NCBI GenBank assembly: GCA_030267565.1
Contig: BRXU01000008.1
Location: 2,734,001-2,798,000 of the forward strand
Origin: Pleodorina starrii
Lineage: Eukaryota; Chlorophyta; Chlorophyceae; Chlamydomonadales; Volvocaceae
Direction: 5' to 3'
DNA length: 64,000 bases
Under the pieces are notes generated by a model. It saw only the letters and a list, made by a program, of their open reading frames with translations. It searched no databases and was not told the DNA's origin. Shown in pieces: positions 37,023-47,789 of this stretch. The translations under genes and the position numbers were made by a program. Numbering within the stretch: the stretch's first letter is position 1; the number at the start of each line of letters is the position of its first letter.

Positions 37023-38484
37023 CCATACAGACATAACCGACGGCGAGTGGCGCTGCCGGAAGGGCGGCGATGGTGGTGCAGTGGCGCTGGCTGCCTCACC
37101 GCGCCGGGGCGAGGGGATGCCTTGAAACTGCCGTCGCGGCGGCGGTGGTGGTGGAGGTGGTGGTGTGAAACTCCTTGAGGCGAGAGACGACATTCCGGTC
37201 GATTCTCGATTGGGGGCAGCCAATGAGCTGGTGGTATCGCTGGACTCAGCGCGTTTTCTGCTGACTCCAGGGTCAGCAGGTGTGCAGCCGACACGATTGA
37301 TACGGGCGACGCACATCCGACGGGGCGCGCAGTGAGAAGGTGTGCCCGATGCGTCGGGTTACATACGCTGGTGGATATATGCAGCATAGCACGCAAGTGG
37401 GGCGCCGAAGGCGGTCGGCTGATTCAACGGTCCGGTTTAGCTTCAAGAAACCCGAACGGGTGGGGAGAAGCTATGCTGAGGGTGCGGGGTATGGCGCACT
37501 GACTGGATGTGGGGCATTTTCATACGGGTCTGCGGTTGCGTGCACTGAGTGCCAGGCGAGTACGCGGGCGGCAACTGCACATTCGGCGATGGATGGATGG
37601 ATGGCAAATGTGAATTGGCAACGATGGGCGATATGGAGCATCCGAATTTCGCAACGACCTACCGGGCCATGGCTGCTGCTGTCGGAGTGTGGCTCTGGAG
37701 TGTGACGTTGGAGAACCTCGCCCCGAGAGCATGGCCAAGTTGCTCGTCTCAGAGAAGGTTTGCGCGGTCGAATGGACGGATGCAGAGCATGTCTTGGGCA
37801 TGGGAGACGTGGGCCCGGAGTGCGCGAGGCGTAGCCTACATTGCACCTATAGCCTGCGGCGCCTGAGGCGCCTGCGTGGCGTAAATGGCAGGTTTCGCAG
37901 GGCGGAAGTCTTTCCTTTTATATCGCTAGCGTCGCTTGTCCGTCGCGGTGGTCCATTTGCACATGCACGGCTTGTGTGGGTGCGGAAGGATGACATGCGG
38001 AGTCATATGCCGTCTGTAGAATACGAGGCCGCATTTAAAGGCACGCAGGTCTGCATGCGGTTATAGGACATGGGCTTCTTGTCTGGCAGAGGATAAGGAA
38101 CAGCAGAAGGGTTGCTGAACTATCGGGGAGTCTGGGCAGCTGCTGCATTTCCCTGGGCAGCGGACATCCCTGGGCAATGAACGTTGTGTCGGTTGGTGGA
38201 CACGGTGGAGTCCACGTCCTTGACGTCTGAACCGTCTCGCCTAGGCGTTTGTGGAAACTGGTGGAAACAAGTGTACCGGGATATCAGGAGGGTTGGTGTT
38301 CAAGCTTTGAGCGAGGTCAAGGTCTAGGCTTTACGGGGGAGCCATCCTGGCGCGAGCTGCGTCAACGTTTTTTCTGTGGGTTCTTGGCTCCGGTGCGCAC
38401 CGGAGGACAGTGTTCGGTTTGTAGAAGACCTCCCGCCAGCAATGCGTGCCCGTTCTGGGTTCGAAGGCCACGCCTTTATATGGC
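37023..38484. other. Intergenic; no gene seen
   Basis: This is the 3' side of the Rab gene (plus) facing the 3' end of the uncertain minus-strand gene. Short frames on both strands have no recognisable features. I found no TGTAA pentamer clearly assignable to the Rab transcript. Confidence 0.4.
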
Positions 38485-39217
38485 TCAATCGGCGAAAAGA
38501 GTGCTGAGCGCAAGGGGCCTATGGGTTGAACAGAAGTCGAACTGCTCGGCAGCGGCAGCATTGCACCTTTCCCCTGGAACAGCATCCAGCATATCGAGAG
38601 CTGTCCTCGGCAAGTCTGCGGGCCGCTGCGTCCGCAGCAGCACGACAACTGCATCACAGGATGTCCCAAGTCCTAGTTTCCCGAGTCCTCGTTCACAGTA
38701 CCGCGCATAAAAAGCCAATTTCCCAGAAGGATTGAATCCTGAGAGGGCGGTCGGCGCCTGTGCACGACGGGGGATGCCCGGGCGGCTAGGGACGGCTGGA
38801 CCGCGCGAATGTACAACCCGTGAGGACCTATGTAACAAAAGCCGCGTACTATGGCGTGTGCTGGCAGTGGTCCGTGGGTCACCTCGTAACTCCTGGTAAT
38901 CCTCGTATGTCTCGCATACCTCGTACTCCATGCGCTGGCGATTTGCCAGCTTCTCAATGATCTTTTCCCTTCGCGCCTTCCATTTCGCCACGCATAACCC
39001 TCGTGCGAAGGCATATTCAAACAGGTACCCTTCGACTGGCTTCCACGCTTCCTGAATGAGTCAGCTGTCATAAGATGAATTTATTTTGGCTGGTTTGCTC
39101 TTGTCTAAGTTCTGCAAGCATGCGGCTATGAATTGGGTGCAGTGGTGGTTGCTGCTCCGCACTTGTGGCATTTGAAGGGGTCTGCCAGGACGCAGATAAT
39201 GTTGCAACACAGCGAAC
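38485..39217 (-). CDS. Partial model of an unrecognised gene (three 3' exons)
   Basis: Three segments join in phase on the minus strand: 39217-39163, 39051-38883 and 38615-38485 (stop TGA). Borders are CACAG|G...CCACAA|GTGCGG, ATTCAG|GAAG...CGAG|GTGACC and CCGCAG|AC. The middle exon is the best supported, coding 56 residues with a charged helix (KARREKIIEKLANRQRMEYE) after an aromatic stretch (EGYLFEYAFARGLCVAKW), which does not look like random sequence. The last exon adds LPRTALDMLDAVPGE and a short Ala/Cys tail. I could not place the first exon or start codon; an ATG near 39341 (MNGLHCRACF) is possible, but its donor is weak. I do not recognise the family. It could also be a decayed gene copy. 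Confidence 0.4.
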
Positions 39218-39633
39218 CTGTGGCTGCCCAGTTTGAACTGTATCGATCAAGCGCACCTCATCTAATGCGTGACACCAACAGTTGCTCAGGTGCGCACACG
39301 TGACGTGCACTGAAACATGCCCTACAGTGCAGCCCATTCATTGCGCATTCTTCAATTTAATTAGTGCTAACAATGCGAAGCCAAATGCTGCGCGCTCGAC
39401 GCAAGTTGTTGGACGAGCCAGTAAGGTACGAATGCGTCATCACCGTACCGGCTTCCTAGATTATGTTTGGCATTCGAGCAGCGGGATGAATGCACCCGAA
39501 AACTGGATAAACAGCTCGGGTTGCATCGCTGAACATACGCGGCGACAAACTGCTAACACGAGCATACCGGTCATCATTTACTTACCCATCCTGATACTTG
39601 AGCATTGTCCAGTTGACGCCCTCCAAAGGGGCT
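39218..39633. other. Intergenic / possible 5' exons of either neighbour
   Basis: AT-richer spacer between the uncertain minus-strand gene and the plus-strand 894-residue gene. A short plus-strand frame at 39373 (MRSQMLRARRKLLDEP) ends exactly at a GTAAGG donor and could be an upstream exon of the plus gene. I did not include it because no matching acceptor preserves a clear reading. Confidence 0.35.
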
Positions 39634-42600
39634 ATGGCCGACACAGCCATGGCCACTGTGTCTGCGGTTGGGCCGGGGGGAGTCGGGATGCCAACAGGTG
39701 GCCTTGAGGCCCTCAAGTATGCAGCGCAGGCAGCGGACACGCTCCAAGACGACCCCAATTTTTATACGTGGCTTGATGATTGGATTGGTAAGCAGTGTGC
39801 TTGCAGGTCGCAAGTCTGTCGCGGGCTCGCAGCGGTTGACCCTTCCTGTTTCAAGGCCAAGATATGGGTCGATGGCATTTTTAAAATGACCCTCGCATGT
39901 AGCTCAAACCTATCAGCCGATACATGCAACTTTTATCCGGCGCCGGGCACATGCTTGCGTGACTGCAGGAAAGCAAGACGAAGAGAGCGTAATGATAGAC
40001 GCGTTCGACACCCTTACAGACTACGGGATGCAGTTCGATTTTCAGCAGGTGAGGAAGGGGGGATATCATCATGGGTGCTCCTTCCCAGCGCAACGCGGTG
40101 GTGCACTGCCTTGTGCCTGCCCCTTCCTTACGAGTAAAATGTTCCCGCGTTACGCCTCGCGCCATTATTCCACAGCAACAACAGCAGGTGCTAAAGATGG
40201 AGCATCACGCTGGTCAGTCAGCAACCATCAACGCTACCGCTGCCGGTGCTGCGGCCTTGCTGCCGCTGGCGAGTCCGGCGCTCCCAGGCCACGCCCCCGG
40301 CGGCACGTCCTCGTGCGCCTCCATAGCTTCCCTCCCATTCAGCCAGCCCAGCAGCGACGACCCAAGCCTCGGGGGACTGGGCTCCCCGTCCGATTCATCC
40401 CTCGCAAACAGCGGCGCGCCGCTTCACGGCGCCACAGCCGCCCTGCCGCCCAATCCATTTGCCGCCTGCCGGGCCTCGGCAAGGGGCCCTGCCGCGGCCC
40501 CAGTCCCCGCCAGCGGCGGCACCGCCGCCAGCCCCTTCGACGCCGCGTCCTTCACGGTGCCGCTGAGCCGCGGTCTGGACGCCTTCGACCTGTCCCCCGA
40601 GCTCAGCTGCCTGCTGGGTCGACCCGCCGTTGCCGCCTCCAACAGCTCTCTAGCCCTCCTGGAGCCCCTCTCCTCCGCTGGGGGCTCCATCCCGGCGGAC
40701 CGCCTGCCCAGCCACGGCACGGTGACCTCATACGCAGGCACCCCGCCGCCGCCGCCCTCAGCCCTGCCCCCTGCCGCCAACACACCCGCGTCTGCAGGCC
40801 ACGCTGCCCCCGCAGCCTCCGCCGGCCTCCTTGGCGCCGGCGGCGGCGGTAGCGGCCTGCAGCCGCCCTCCGGGCTACCCAGCGTGCCGTCCCTGGAGCA
40901 GCTCATCGTTCGGGCCATCTGCGGCAACGGTAGCGGCGCCTCAGCTGGCGGCGGCGGCGGCGGCGGCGGGGGCCTGGGCAGCATCAAGCAGGCCCTGCTC
41001 AGGGAAGCTCTCGGACCGAACGACACCACCACCAGCCCCAGCAGCGGCGCTGGCGGCGGCTGTTTTGGTGGCGTTAGGGACGGCGGCGTGGGCGTGGGCT
41101 TGGCCGCCTCCGCCTCCGCGCCGTCGTTCCTTCTCCGTAACGCCAGCAGCGGCAGCGTTGGCGCCGGCGGCGCGGCGGACGGCGGTGCTCGCAGCATGGA
41201 CGAGGACGCGGCGCCCTGCGTCTCGGGCCGACTCAGCAGCCAGGACCTCCCAGCCTACCTGCAAGCCGGCCAGGCGCAGAACCAGAATCAGCGCCAGCTA
41301 CTCCGGTCAAATTCGGGCATGTCTGGTGGCTCCGGCGGCGCCGGCGCCGACGGCGCCGGTGACGGGAGCGCCGCTCTTTTGCCCGGCGCGCACCGCAAGA
41401 GCTTCTCCGGTTCTCACCCGTCCGCCCACGGTCACGGGCACGCGCACGCGCACCATCATCATCATCATCATCACCATCATCATCACGCCCACCACCACGG
41501 CATCCCGGTCTCCCACGCACACGGGCACGGGCACGTCGGCAAGACCGCGTCGGTGGGAGCGGCTCTCGCCGCCGGCGCCGGTGGCGGAGCCCACGCGCGC
41601 GGCGCCGGCCGCGCCAGCGCCAGCGCCAGCGGCAAGCCCACCCGCAGCGCCCGCGCCAAGGCGGTGTTTGCTGCGCTGGAGGCCGAGGTGGCTGGCAAGC
41701 GCGGTGAGCTGGAGGCGCTGCAACGCGAGCACGCCACCCTCACGCAGCGCGTGGAGATCCTGGAAGTTGCGGTGGAGCGTCAGGATGCGGTGCTGCAGCT
41801 CATGTCGGCGGGGGGCAGGGCCACTGCCGCTACCGCTACTACCACGGCGCCGGCGGCGGGGCCGGCAGCGGCTACTGCGGCCGCGGGTGGCGAGCGGCGA
41901 CCTGCGGCGCCGTCAGCGGCCCCTGGTGCCAGTGAGCTGCTTGAGTGGGCCCGCAGGTGCACTTTGGATCAGGTGGTGGAGTGGTACAAGGAGCACTTGC
42001 AGGTGGGGCGATGGGGTTGGGGAAGGGGGGCGGTGGGTTTAGGCGGGGCGGGTGCATGCTAGACCCTAAAACCCTAAGCACCCATATCCACACAAAGCGC
42101 CATTTTTTGCCTTCCTTTGCGCCCGGTCCGTCATTTGGTCCTTGGCTTGAGCCTACCCCCGCTCGACTCGCCTCGCCTTACCTCGTCTGGTCTGGTTTCT
42201 GGTTTGGTCTGTTGACGTCGGAATGGTGCCGTCTGTTGCTGTGTCGCTCCCTCGGAACCTCACCCGGGTCCGGGTCCGGGTCCGTTTGTTGTTGCGGCTC
42301 ACGGCACAGAACATGTCGCTGGCTCTGCTGGCGCTGGAGGACTCCTCGAGCGCCAACCCCGAGGTGGAGATGCGGCTGGTGCAGGTGAGGGCAGGGGCGG
42401 GGGCGGGGGCGGGGCCGGGGGCGGGGGCGGGGCCGGGGGCGGGGGGGGGCATTGCGGAGGACGGAGGGGCAGGGACATGACACATGAGCAGGGCCTGGGG
42501 AGGGAAATGGGTATCGTGGCTTCGTGGGGCATGGGCATGGATCTGGGGGCATGGGCAGGAGCCTACGTGGGTTGCTTCGCGCTCTGGCACCTCCCCGCTC

Positions 42601-44318
42601 TCTCCCCTCCCCGCTCAACCGGCGCACGTCGTCCCCCCCCCCCCCCCCACCCCCACCCACACAGATGGTCGCCTCCGGCTGGGTGCGCATGACGCTGATG
42701 TGCATCTTCCAGCCGCTCATCCCACTGAGACTCAAGGGCCTCAATCTGGAGACGCACTGCTACGTGGAGCCGCCGGAGAGGCACTGGATCGAGGTCATCA
42801 AGTGGGTCATCGAGGGGGCGTGTGGGGAGGGAGGAGAGAGGGAGGGAGGGAGGGAGGGAGCGAGGGAAGAACAGTTCGAGCAGGCAGGCTGGCATAAGCA
42901 GTGCAACCGAGTCCGAAAGAAGTACCAGCGGGGTTATGGTGGCTTGCAAACGTAACGAGGGAAGAAGGGCGGTTGGAAGGCGGTCCTAAAAAGTCGAGAG
43001 GACCCCCCGCCCCGCCTCGCCCCCCGGGGGCAAGGCCCAACCCTCGAGGCGAGCCGAACCCACCCAGTGCCTGTACAGGGGTCAGAACACGGCTGGGTCC
43101 CGCTGCCACCACCGACCACTGCCCCCACCATCGTCTCCCTTCAGTTCCATATATTCTTCCATCTTACCTCCCTTCAAACTGGGTTGTGTGTGTGTCCTCC
43201 CTCCGTTTCCTGCTCCCCGCCCGCCGCCCGGCGCCTGGTGCCCTTCACAGGTTCATGTCGGTGGGCCCCGCGCAGGTGGCGGAGATGGACAACCTGTTCC
43301 ACTCGTACACGCTGCTGCACGGCTCCTTCCGAGCCGAGCTTCAGGACACGCAGCGGGAGCTGGCGGATCTGGTGGCGGCGCAGGATCAGTGCGGCATCAG
43401 CAGGGAGCACTGCTCCAGGAGGGGGCTGGAGTTCGTGATGCAGCAGGTGGGTTCGTGATGCAGCAGGTGGGTTCGTGATGCAGCAGGTGGGTTCGTGATG
43501 CAGCAGGTGGGTTCGTGATGCAGCAGGTGGGGCTGGAGTTCGTGATGCAGCAGGTAAGGAGCGCGGGCGAAACAGCCAGGAGCTAGCCCATCGAGGCGGA
43601 AGGAGGGGTACCGGTATAAAGAGAATTTCGCAGCGGAGAAGGAGACGGCGTTAGCGAACGGAGCCAGAACGATGGAGGGGCGCCGAGTGGCCGGCATCCA
43701 TGCTGCGCAGCCTCGCTCCCTGCGCCCCTCCCCCCTGGCCTCCGGGTTCACGGGCTCCGGCCTATACGTGGTTAACCTCCCTGGCCTCTCACGAGCCCTC
43801 CCTGGCGATCCCTCCTCCTCCTCCTCCGCTGCCCTCCTCCGCTGCCCTCCATCCGCTACCCTTCGCCCCCTTGGCCCCGGCGGCCTTGCTGCGCAGATGG
43901 CGCTGCTGAAGCGTGTGCGCAGCATCCTGCAGAAGACCCACCTGCTGTACAGCTCCACCATTGGTGTGGCGGCGCTGAGAATCCTCAAGCCCAAGGAGTG
44001 AGTGCGCTGCGCAGCGCTGCGGGGGGAAGGGAGCGCGGCGGTGGGGGGGGAGGGAGGGAGGGAGGGCGGACTCTGGGGGCAGGGGAACGGAGTCAGGGCG
44101 GAGGGGCTACATACACATTCATACACACACATACACACACATGTGTACGTCCTCGTCGCCGCCACCCCGCCCATCCCCTCTGCGGCTGCAGGTACGCCAA
44201 ATGCTGCGTGCAGTCGTACCCGTACTACCCGTGTGGCCCCTCGCTCATGAAGGCCTGCGCCACATTCAGAGCGGTGAAGGCCATCTGGGGGGCGGCGGCG
44301 GTGGGCTGCGACTGCTGA
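39634..44318 (+). CDS. 894-aa protein with His tract, coiled coil and Cys-rich tail (unknown family)
   Basis: I do not recognise this gene. Eight exons: 39634-39787, 39969-40048, 40188-42002, 42310-42384, 42665-42801, 43251-43446, 43897-43997 and 44192-44318, all in phase. Residues 1-78 are a folded-looking head (LQDDPNFYTWLDDWIG; MIDAFDTLTDYGMQF). Residues 79-560 are disordered Ser/Gly/Ala/Pro with a histidine-rich stretch near 490-520. A basic helix then leads into a leucine-spaced coiled coil (~565-620: AVFAALEAEVAGKRGELEAL). Residues ~660-894 are a well-ordered C-terminal domain: LLEWARRCTLDQVVEWYKEH, VASGWVRMTLMCIFQPLIPL, LNLETHCYVEPPERHW, VAEMDNLFHSYTLLHGSFR and a Cys-rich end (YAKCCVQSYPYYPCGP). 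The basic helix plus coiled coil could be bZIP-like, but the Asn/Arg core of bZIP basic regions is missing. Exon 6 ends in a repeat-amplified donor. Confidence 0.75.
43431..43556 (+). repeat. 20-bp minisatellite that copies an exon end and splice donor
   Basis: Five perfect copies of GTTCGTGATGCAGCAGGTGG start at 43431, 43451, 43471, 43491 and 43511. A longer sixth copy runs from 43531 and ends CAG|GTAAGG at 43553. Each copy contains CAGCAG|GTGGG, so six candidate donors lie in a row. Only the first (exon end 43446) avoids an in-frame TGA four codons later. Confidence 0.9.
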
Positions 44319-44323
44319 GCGGC

Positions 44324-44443
44324 CAAGGCGGGAAGGCGGTCAAGGCGGGAAGGCGGCCAAGGCGGGAAGGCGGTCAAGGCGGGAAGGCGGTCAAGGCGGT
44401 CAAGGCGGTCAAGGCGGTCAAGGCGGTCAAGACGGTCAAGGTG
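44324..44443 (+). repeat. AAGGCGGTC-type 9-bp repeat
   Basis: An imperfect array of AAGGCGGTC and AAGGCGGGAAGGCGG units begins directly after the TGA of the 894-residue gene (44316-44318), so it is probably transcribed in the 3' untranslated region. Confidence 0.8.
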
Positions 44444-45603
44444 GGCTGGCCCGCGCTCTCACCCTGTCATATTTGCGCACCTAGGTGACGCCGTGATGTG
44501 AGATTGGCAGGTGACAGGTAAATGAAGTGGGGGGAGAGCACTGACGAGAAGTATGTGGGGGGAGCGCACTGGTGGCGACGGCGGCGGTTCTGCAGAGGTG
44601 TCTTTTCGGGTTGCGTTGCGGGGACAGCGCCCACACGCCCCAGGCTGCTGCTGCTGGGCGCAGGAGAGGTGGACATTGGGGTCCTGGTCGCTGGTGTAGG
44701 TGCATTGGCAAAGGCTGTGGGCATTAAAGGTTTTCGGGGGGAGGGCAGTCGCAGCAGCAGCAACAGCAGCAGCAGGCACTGCGGGCTTTGAAGCCAACAT
44801 CGAAATGTGGGGCATGTTTCATGTCGGGGGCAAACATCATGGCTGTGCACCAGCCGCCGCTCAGGGGAATATCTAGGGCGGGAGGCTTGGCGAGTGGGTC
44901 TGCCCCTGGCCTAGCATTTTTATGTACCTCTTGGCGTTGGGGCGCGGTGAAGGGTGGGGTGGGCGTCTCGGCGTTTCAGATGGGGGCTACGGGACAGCAA
45001 GTGCCACCGGGGCCTGTGGGCTGAGTGTATTTGGGTCGCCGGGAACAAGAGTCAAGTCGACGCCGTGGCTCGGTGCTAAGACGGTTCAAACGACTAATGT
45101 GTCGGAGTGGCTTATGCGGGCAGCGTGTGGGGAGGCCAAAAATTTGAACCAGCAGGTTAAGGTCGCATGTTTTTACGATATGTCCTGTCGGTGATGCGAT
45201 GCGGCTTCGGCGCGGCGGGGCCAGAGCTCCGCGTGGTTTCGGCGCGGGTTCCTTTCCTGGGACCCATGCATGTTGGTTTCGGGGCCGCTCCTTGCGTGGC
45301 CCATTGGATCTGTGTAGGCCTGGAGAGGCCGCACGGCAAGGCGTGTGGGACGGGCGGGGTGGACTACAGTTGAAGCCCAACTGCTGTTTTGCCGTTGCTG
45401 CCCTCGCTGCCCTCGTGGGCCCGCGCTGCGAAACCCAACTGCGCTTTGTTCTGCGTTGATCCGTGGGTCTACGTTGAAACACAAATCGTCTTCTTTGCAT
45501 GGTTGCATCGCGGTCTTCCCGCAGCCGTCGACGGCGCCAGCAATGAAGAGCGGACTCTGTTTCGGCGCGGTACGATGTGCGTCCGTGTCATGTGCCCCTG
45601 GGG

Positions 45604-45690
45604 GGCCCCCTGGCAGGGCTTTGGGGCCCCCTGGCAGGGCTTTGGGGCCCCCTGGCAGGGCTTTGCGGCCCCCTGGCAGGGCTTTGGGGC
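45604..45690 (+). repeat. 21-bp minisatellite
   Basis: Four tandem copies of GGCCCCCTGGCAGGGCTTTG plus G. The 21-bp period keeps an open frame (GAPWQGF repeated) on the plus strand, but no gene context supports translation. Confidence 0.85.
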
Positions 45691-47789
45691 GCCCCTCCCA
45701 GCCCTACCAAGGGGGCCCCCAGGGTCAGAGCACGCACTGCGGAGTGTCTCGAAAAAGGACTAGTTCCTGTACTACGTACGGCAATCTGGTACGGTACTGT
45801 CTGGCGAGGTGGAAGGTGTGTTGGAGGCGCGGCGGCCCAATCGCGGCGACCGAGTGGATGTGACCCACGGGTCGGTTGCCCCGGGTCGGGGCCTTTACGG
45901 GTCGTGGCAGTGGATTGAGAACTGGCGGGCGGGGCCGCCATCGCATCCGCAGGACTGGCTCGCATCCTTGCTGATTGGGGGAGGGTGGCTCGCACCCTTA
46001 TTGGGGGAGGGAAGGCATGTGGTTCGCCGTGCCGCCATGCGTCGTCCAGGTTGCAGCCCAGCATGGGTTGCATCCGCCGGACAAACCGAATCGGGGGGGG
46101 GGGTGAGTGGCAGAGGCTTTGAACTGTAGGGCCTGATCTCTGGGCCGCTGCCGTTGAGGCTCGTCGTGGTTCCACACTCGAGGGAGGGTCGGTCTGCCAG
46201 GAGCCCAGGATGCGCCTCACCCGACTGTTTCTCGCCGCTGAGCCGAGAACACGCACCGGCATGCGCAAGCCGCCACCGGAAGGCTTCGGGATCCTCGTCT
46301 CTTGACCCCCGAAGCCCGGCTTGCGCCGAAGCACCGTCTGGGGTCATCGGGGTACGGTACATCGCATTTGGAGAGCGGCTTGCAGACATTCGTATCTTCC
46401 GATACGGCAGCAGCAGGTGCCGTAGAGTTGTCGTCTTCTCTTGCATCTGGTTTGCTTCGGTAATACGGTTGTGCGAGGCGAGGCGAGGTGAGGGAAGGTG
46501 CAGCTGTGGATCGTATGGTTTCGGGGCTGCCGCCCGCGCGCGCATGTCACCGGTGTGTGTGCGGGCGGGCGGTGGGTTTCGTCTTTCGTGGGGATGCTCC
46601 GAGCCGGGTTGGGGCGGTGGGCGCGGCCCCTGGCGCCCAGCAGCGGAACAAAGACGTGTGGTGGTGTCCCCTTTATTGTCTGATGCGGCACTGGTTGACA
46701 TTGACGTGCGGGGATCCGCGAACATTGTTGAACTGCATATCCGTAGTAGTACGTACGGACCTCCTAAACCTTACCGTGCTGTGGTTGCTCGGGTGGCTGA
46801 GCCTAAATTGAACCATGCTGTGGTTGCTCGTCTGGCTGAGGGTTGCGTTTGGTTTCGTGTTTGTTTCTACCACCCAAGCGGGAAAATTTGGACGGCAGCT
46901 TGCTCGCAGTGATACATCGGCTGCCGGCATGTGTCGAAGAACACATTGCTGGGGGGATACCGGCGTGACCTCTGCTTTGGAGGGAACAGCCAACACCCGT
47001 TCGGGTGCAGCCTGTGCACCACAGCCTTTGTATGCAGTGCGGTTCAGTCCACTTACCGGTACCGGTATCTGCTTCAGTCCTGTATCCTGGCAGCAGGGGC
47101 CGGGTCGGGGGCGTATCCTGCTGGTCCCGTTTTCCGGACCTTTACCAAGGGGGAATGCGTGGACGCGCTGGCATTTTGGGGAAGAGAGCGCCGAAGTTGT
47201 TTTGGTTGAATTTTCGAATCTTCGTTGGCTTCGTTGGGGCCAAATTGTCGGCTGCTTAGGGACACTGTATAATTACATCTTGTAACTAATTATTGACGGT
47301 ATACGAACGTACCGATGTGCCGCCCATAGCGGCACAGCCCGCCCGATTTACGCCACCGGGTGCTTTCCCGGTGCTAGGGTGAAGGGCCTGGCCCGGGGCA
47401 CCCGCAGGGGCTTTTTACAGACGGGAGTTTGGAGTACATACGTGTGTATGTTCAACTCAAATGGCCTCTTATCCACGTCAGCCTAATAGCGACCGAGTTA
47501 GTTGGAAGCGCATCAGCGCTGTCCTGCCGTGCTCACCGCAGCGCAGCGCAGTACGGTAGTGGTGACGAACTAACGATGCGTAGCCCAGGTGTGGCGTCAT
47601 ACCCTCGCCTCCAGCCAGGGCAGGATATGGGGATGCTTTTGGAGCACACGGTGAGGTAGTCGGGGAAAAGCTGTTACAGGCGTGGCGTGCTGGCGTCTTT
47701 TCGTGCACAAGTTGGCGTTAAGTCACGGCAGGCGGATCACAAACCGATAACTGAAAGTTCCAGGGGGTGAGTAAATTGCACACTCGACC

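Larger units (their letters stand above)
44319..47789. other. Gene-poor region with minisatellites
   Basis: About 3.5 kb without a supportable gene. It includes a 9-bp array and a 21-bp array listed separately, a G10 run near 46096 and several medium-length open frames on both strands that lack motifs or splice context. The right end must contain the methyltransferase promoter; no TATA box was assigned. Confidence 0.45.

Noticed and set aside
40424..41197. 257-residue minus-strand frame
   Set aside because: It is the antisense shadow of the large exon of the 894-aa gene.
41452..41490. His tract considered as a metal-transporter loop
   Set aside because: No membrane segments flank it. The ordered C-terminal domain and coiled coil do not fit a ZIP or CDF transporter.
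41640..41810. bZIP domain call
   Set aside because: Leucines are roughly seven residues apart, but the basic region lacks the conserved Asn and Arg of bZIP proteins, so it is described only as a coiled coil.
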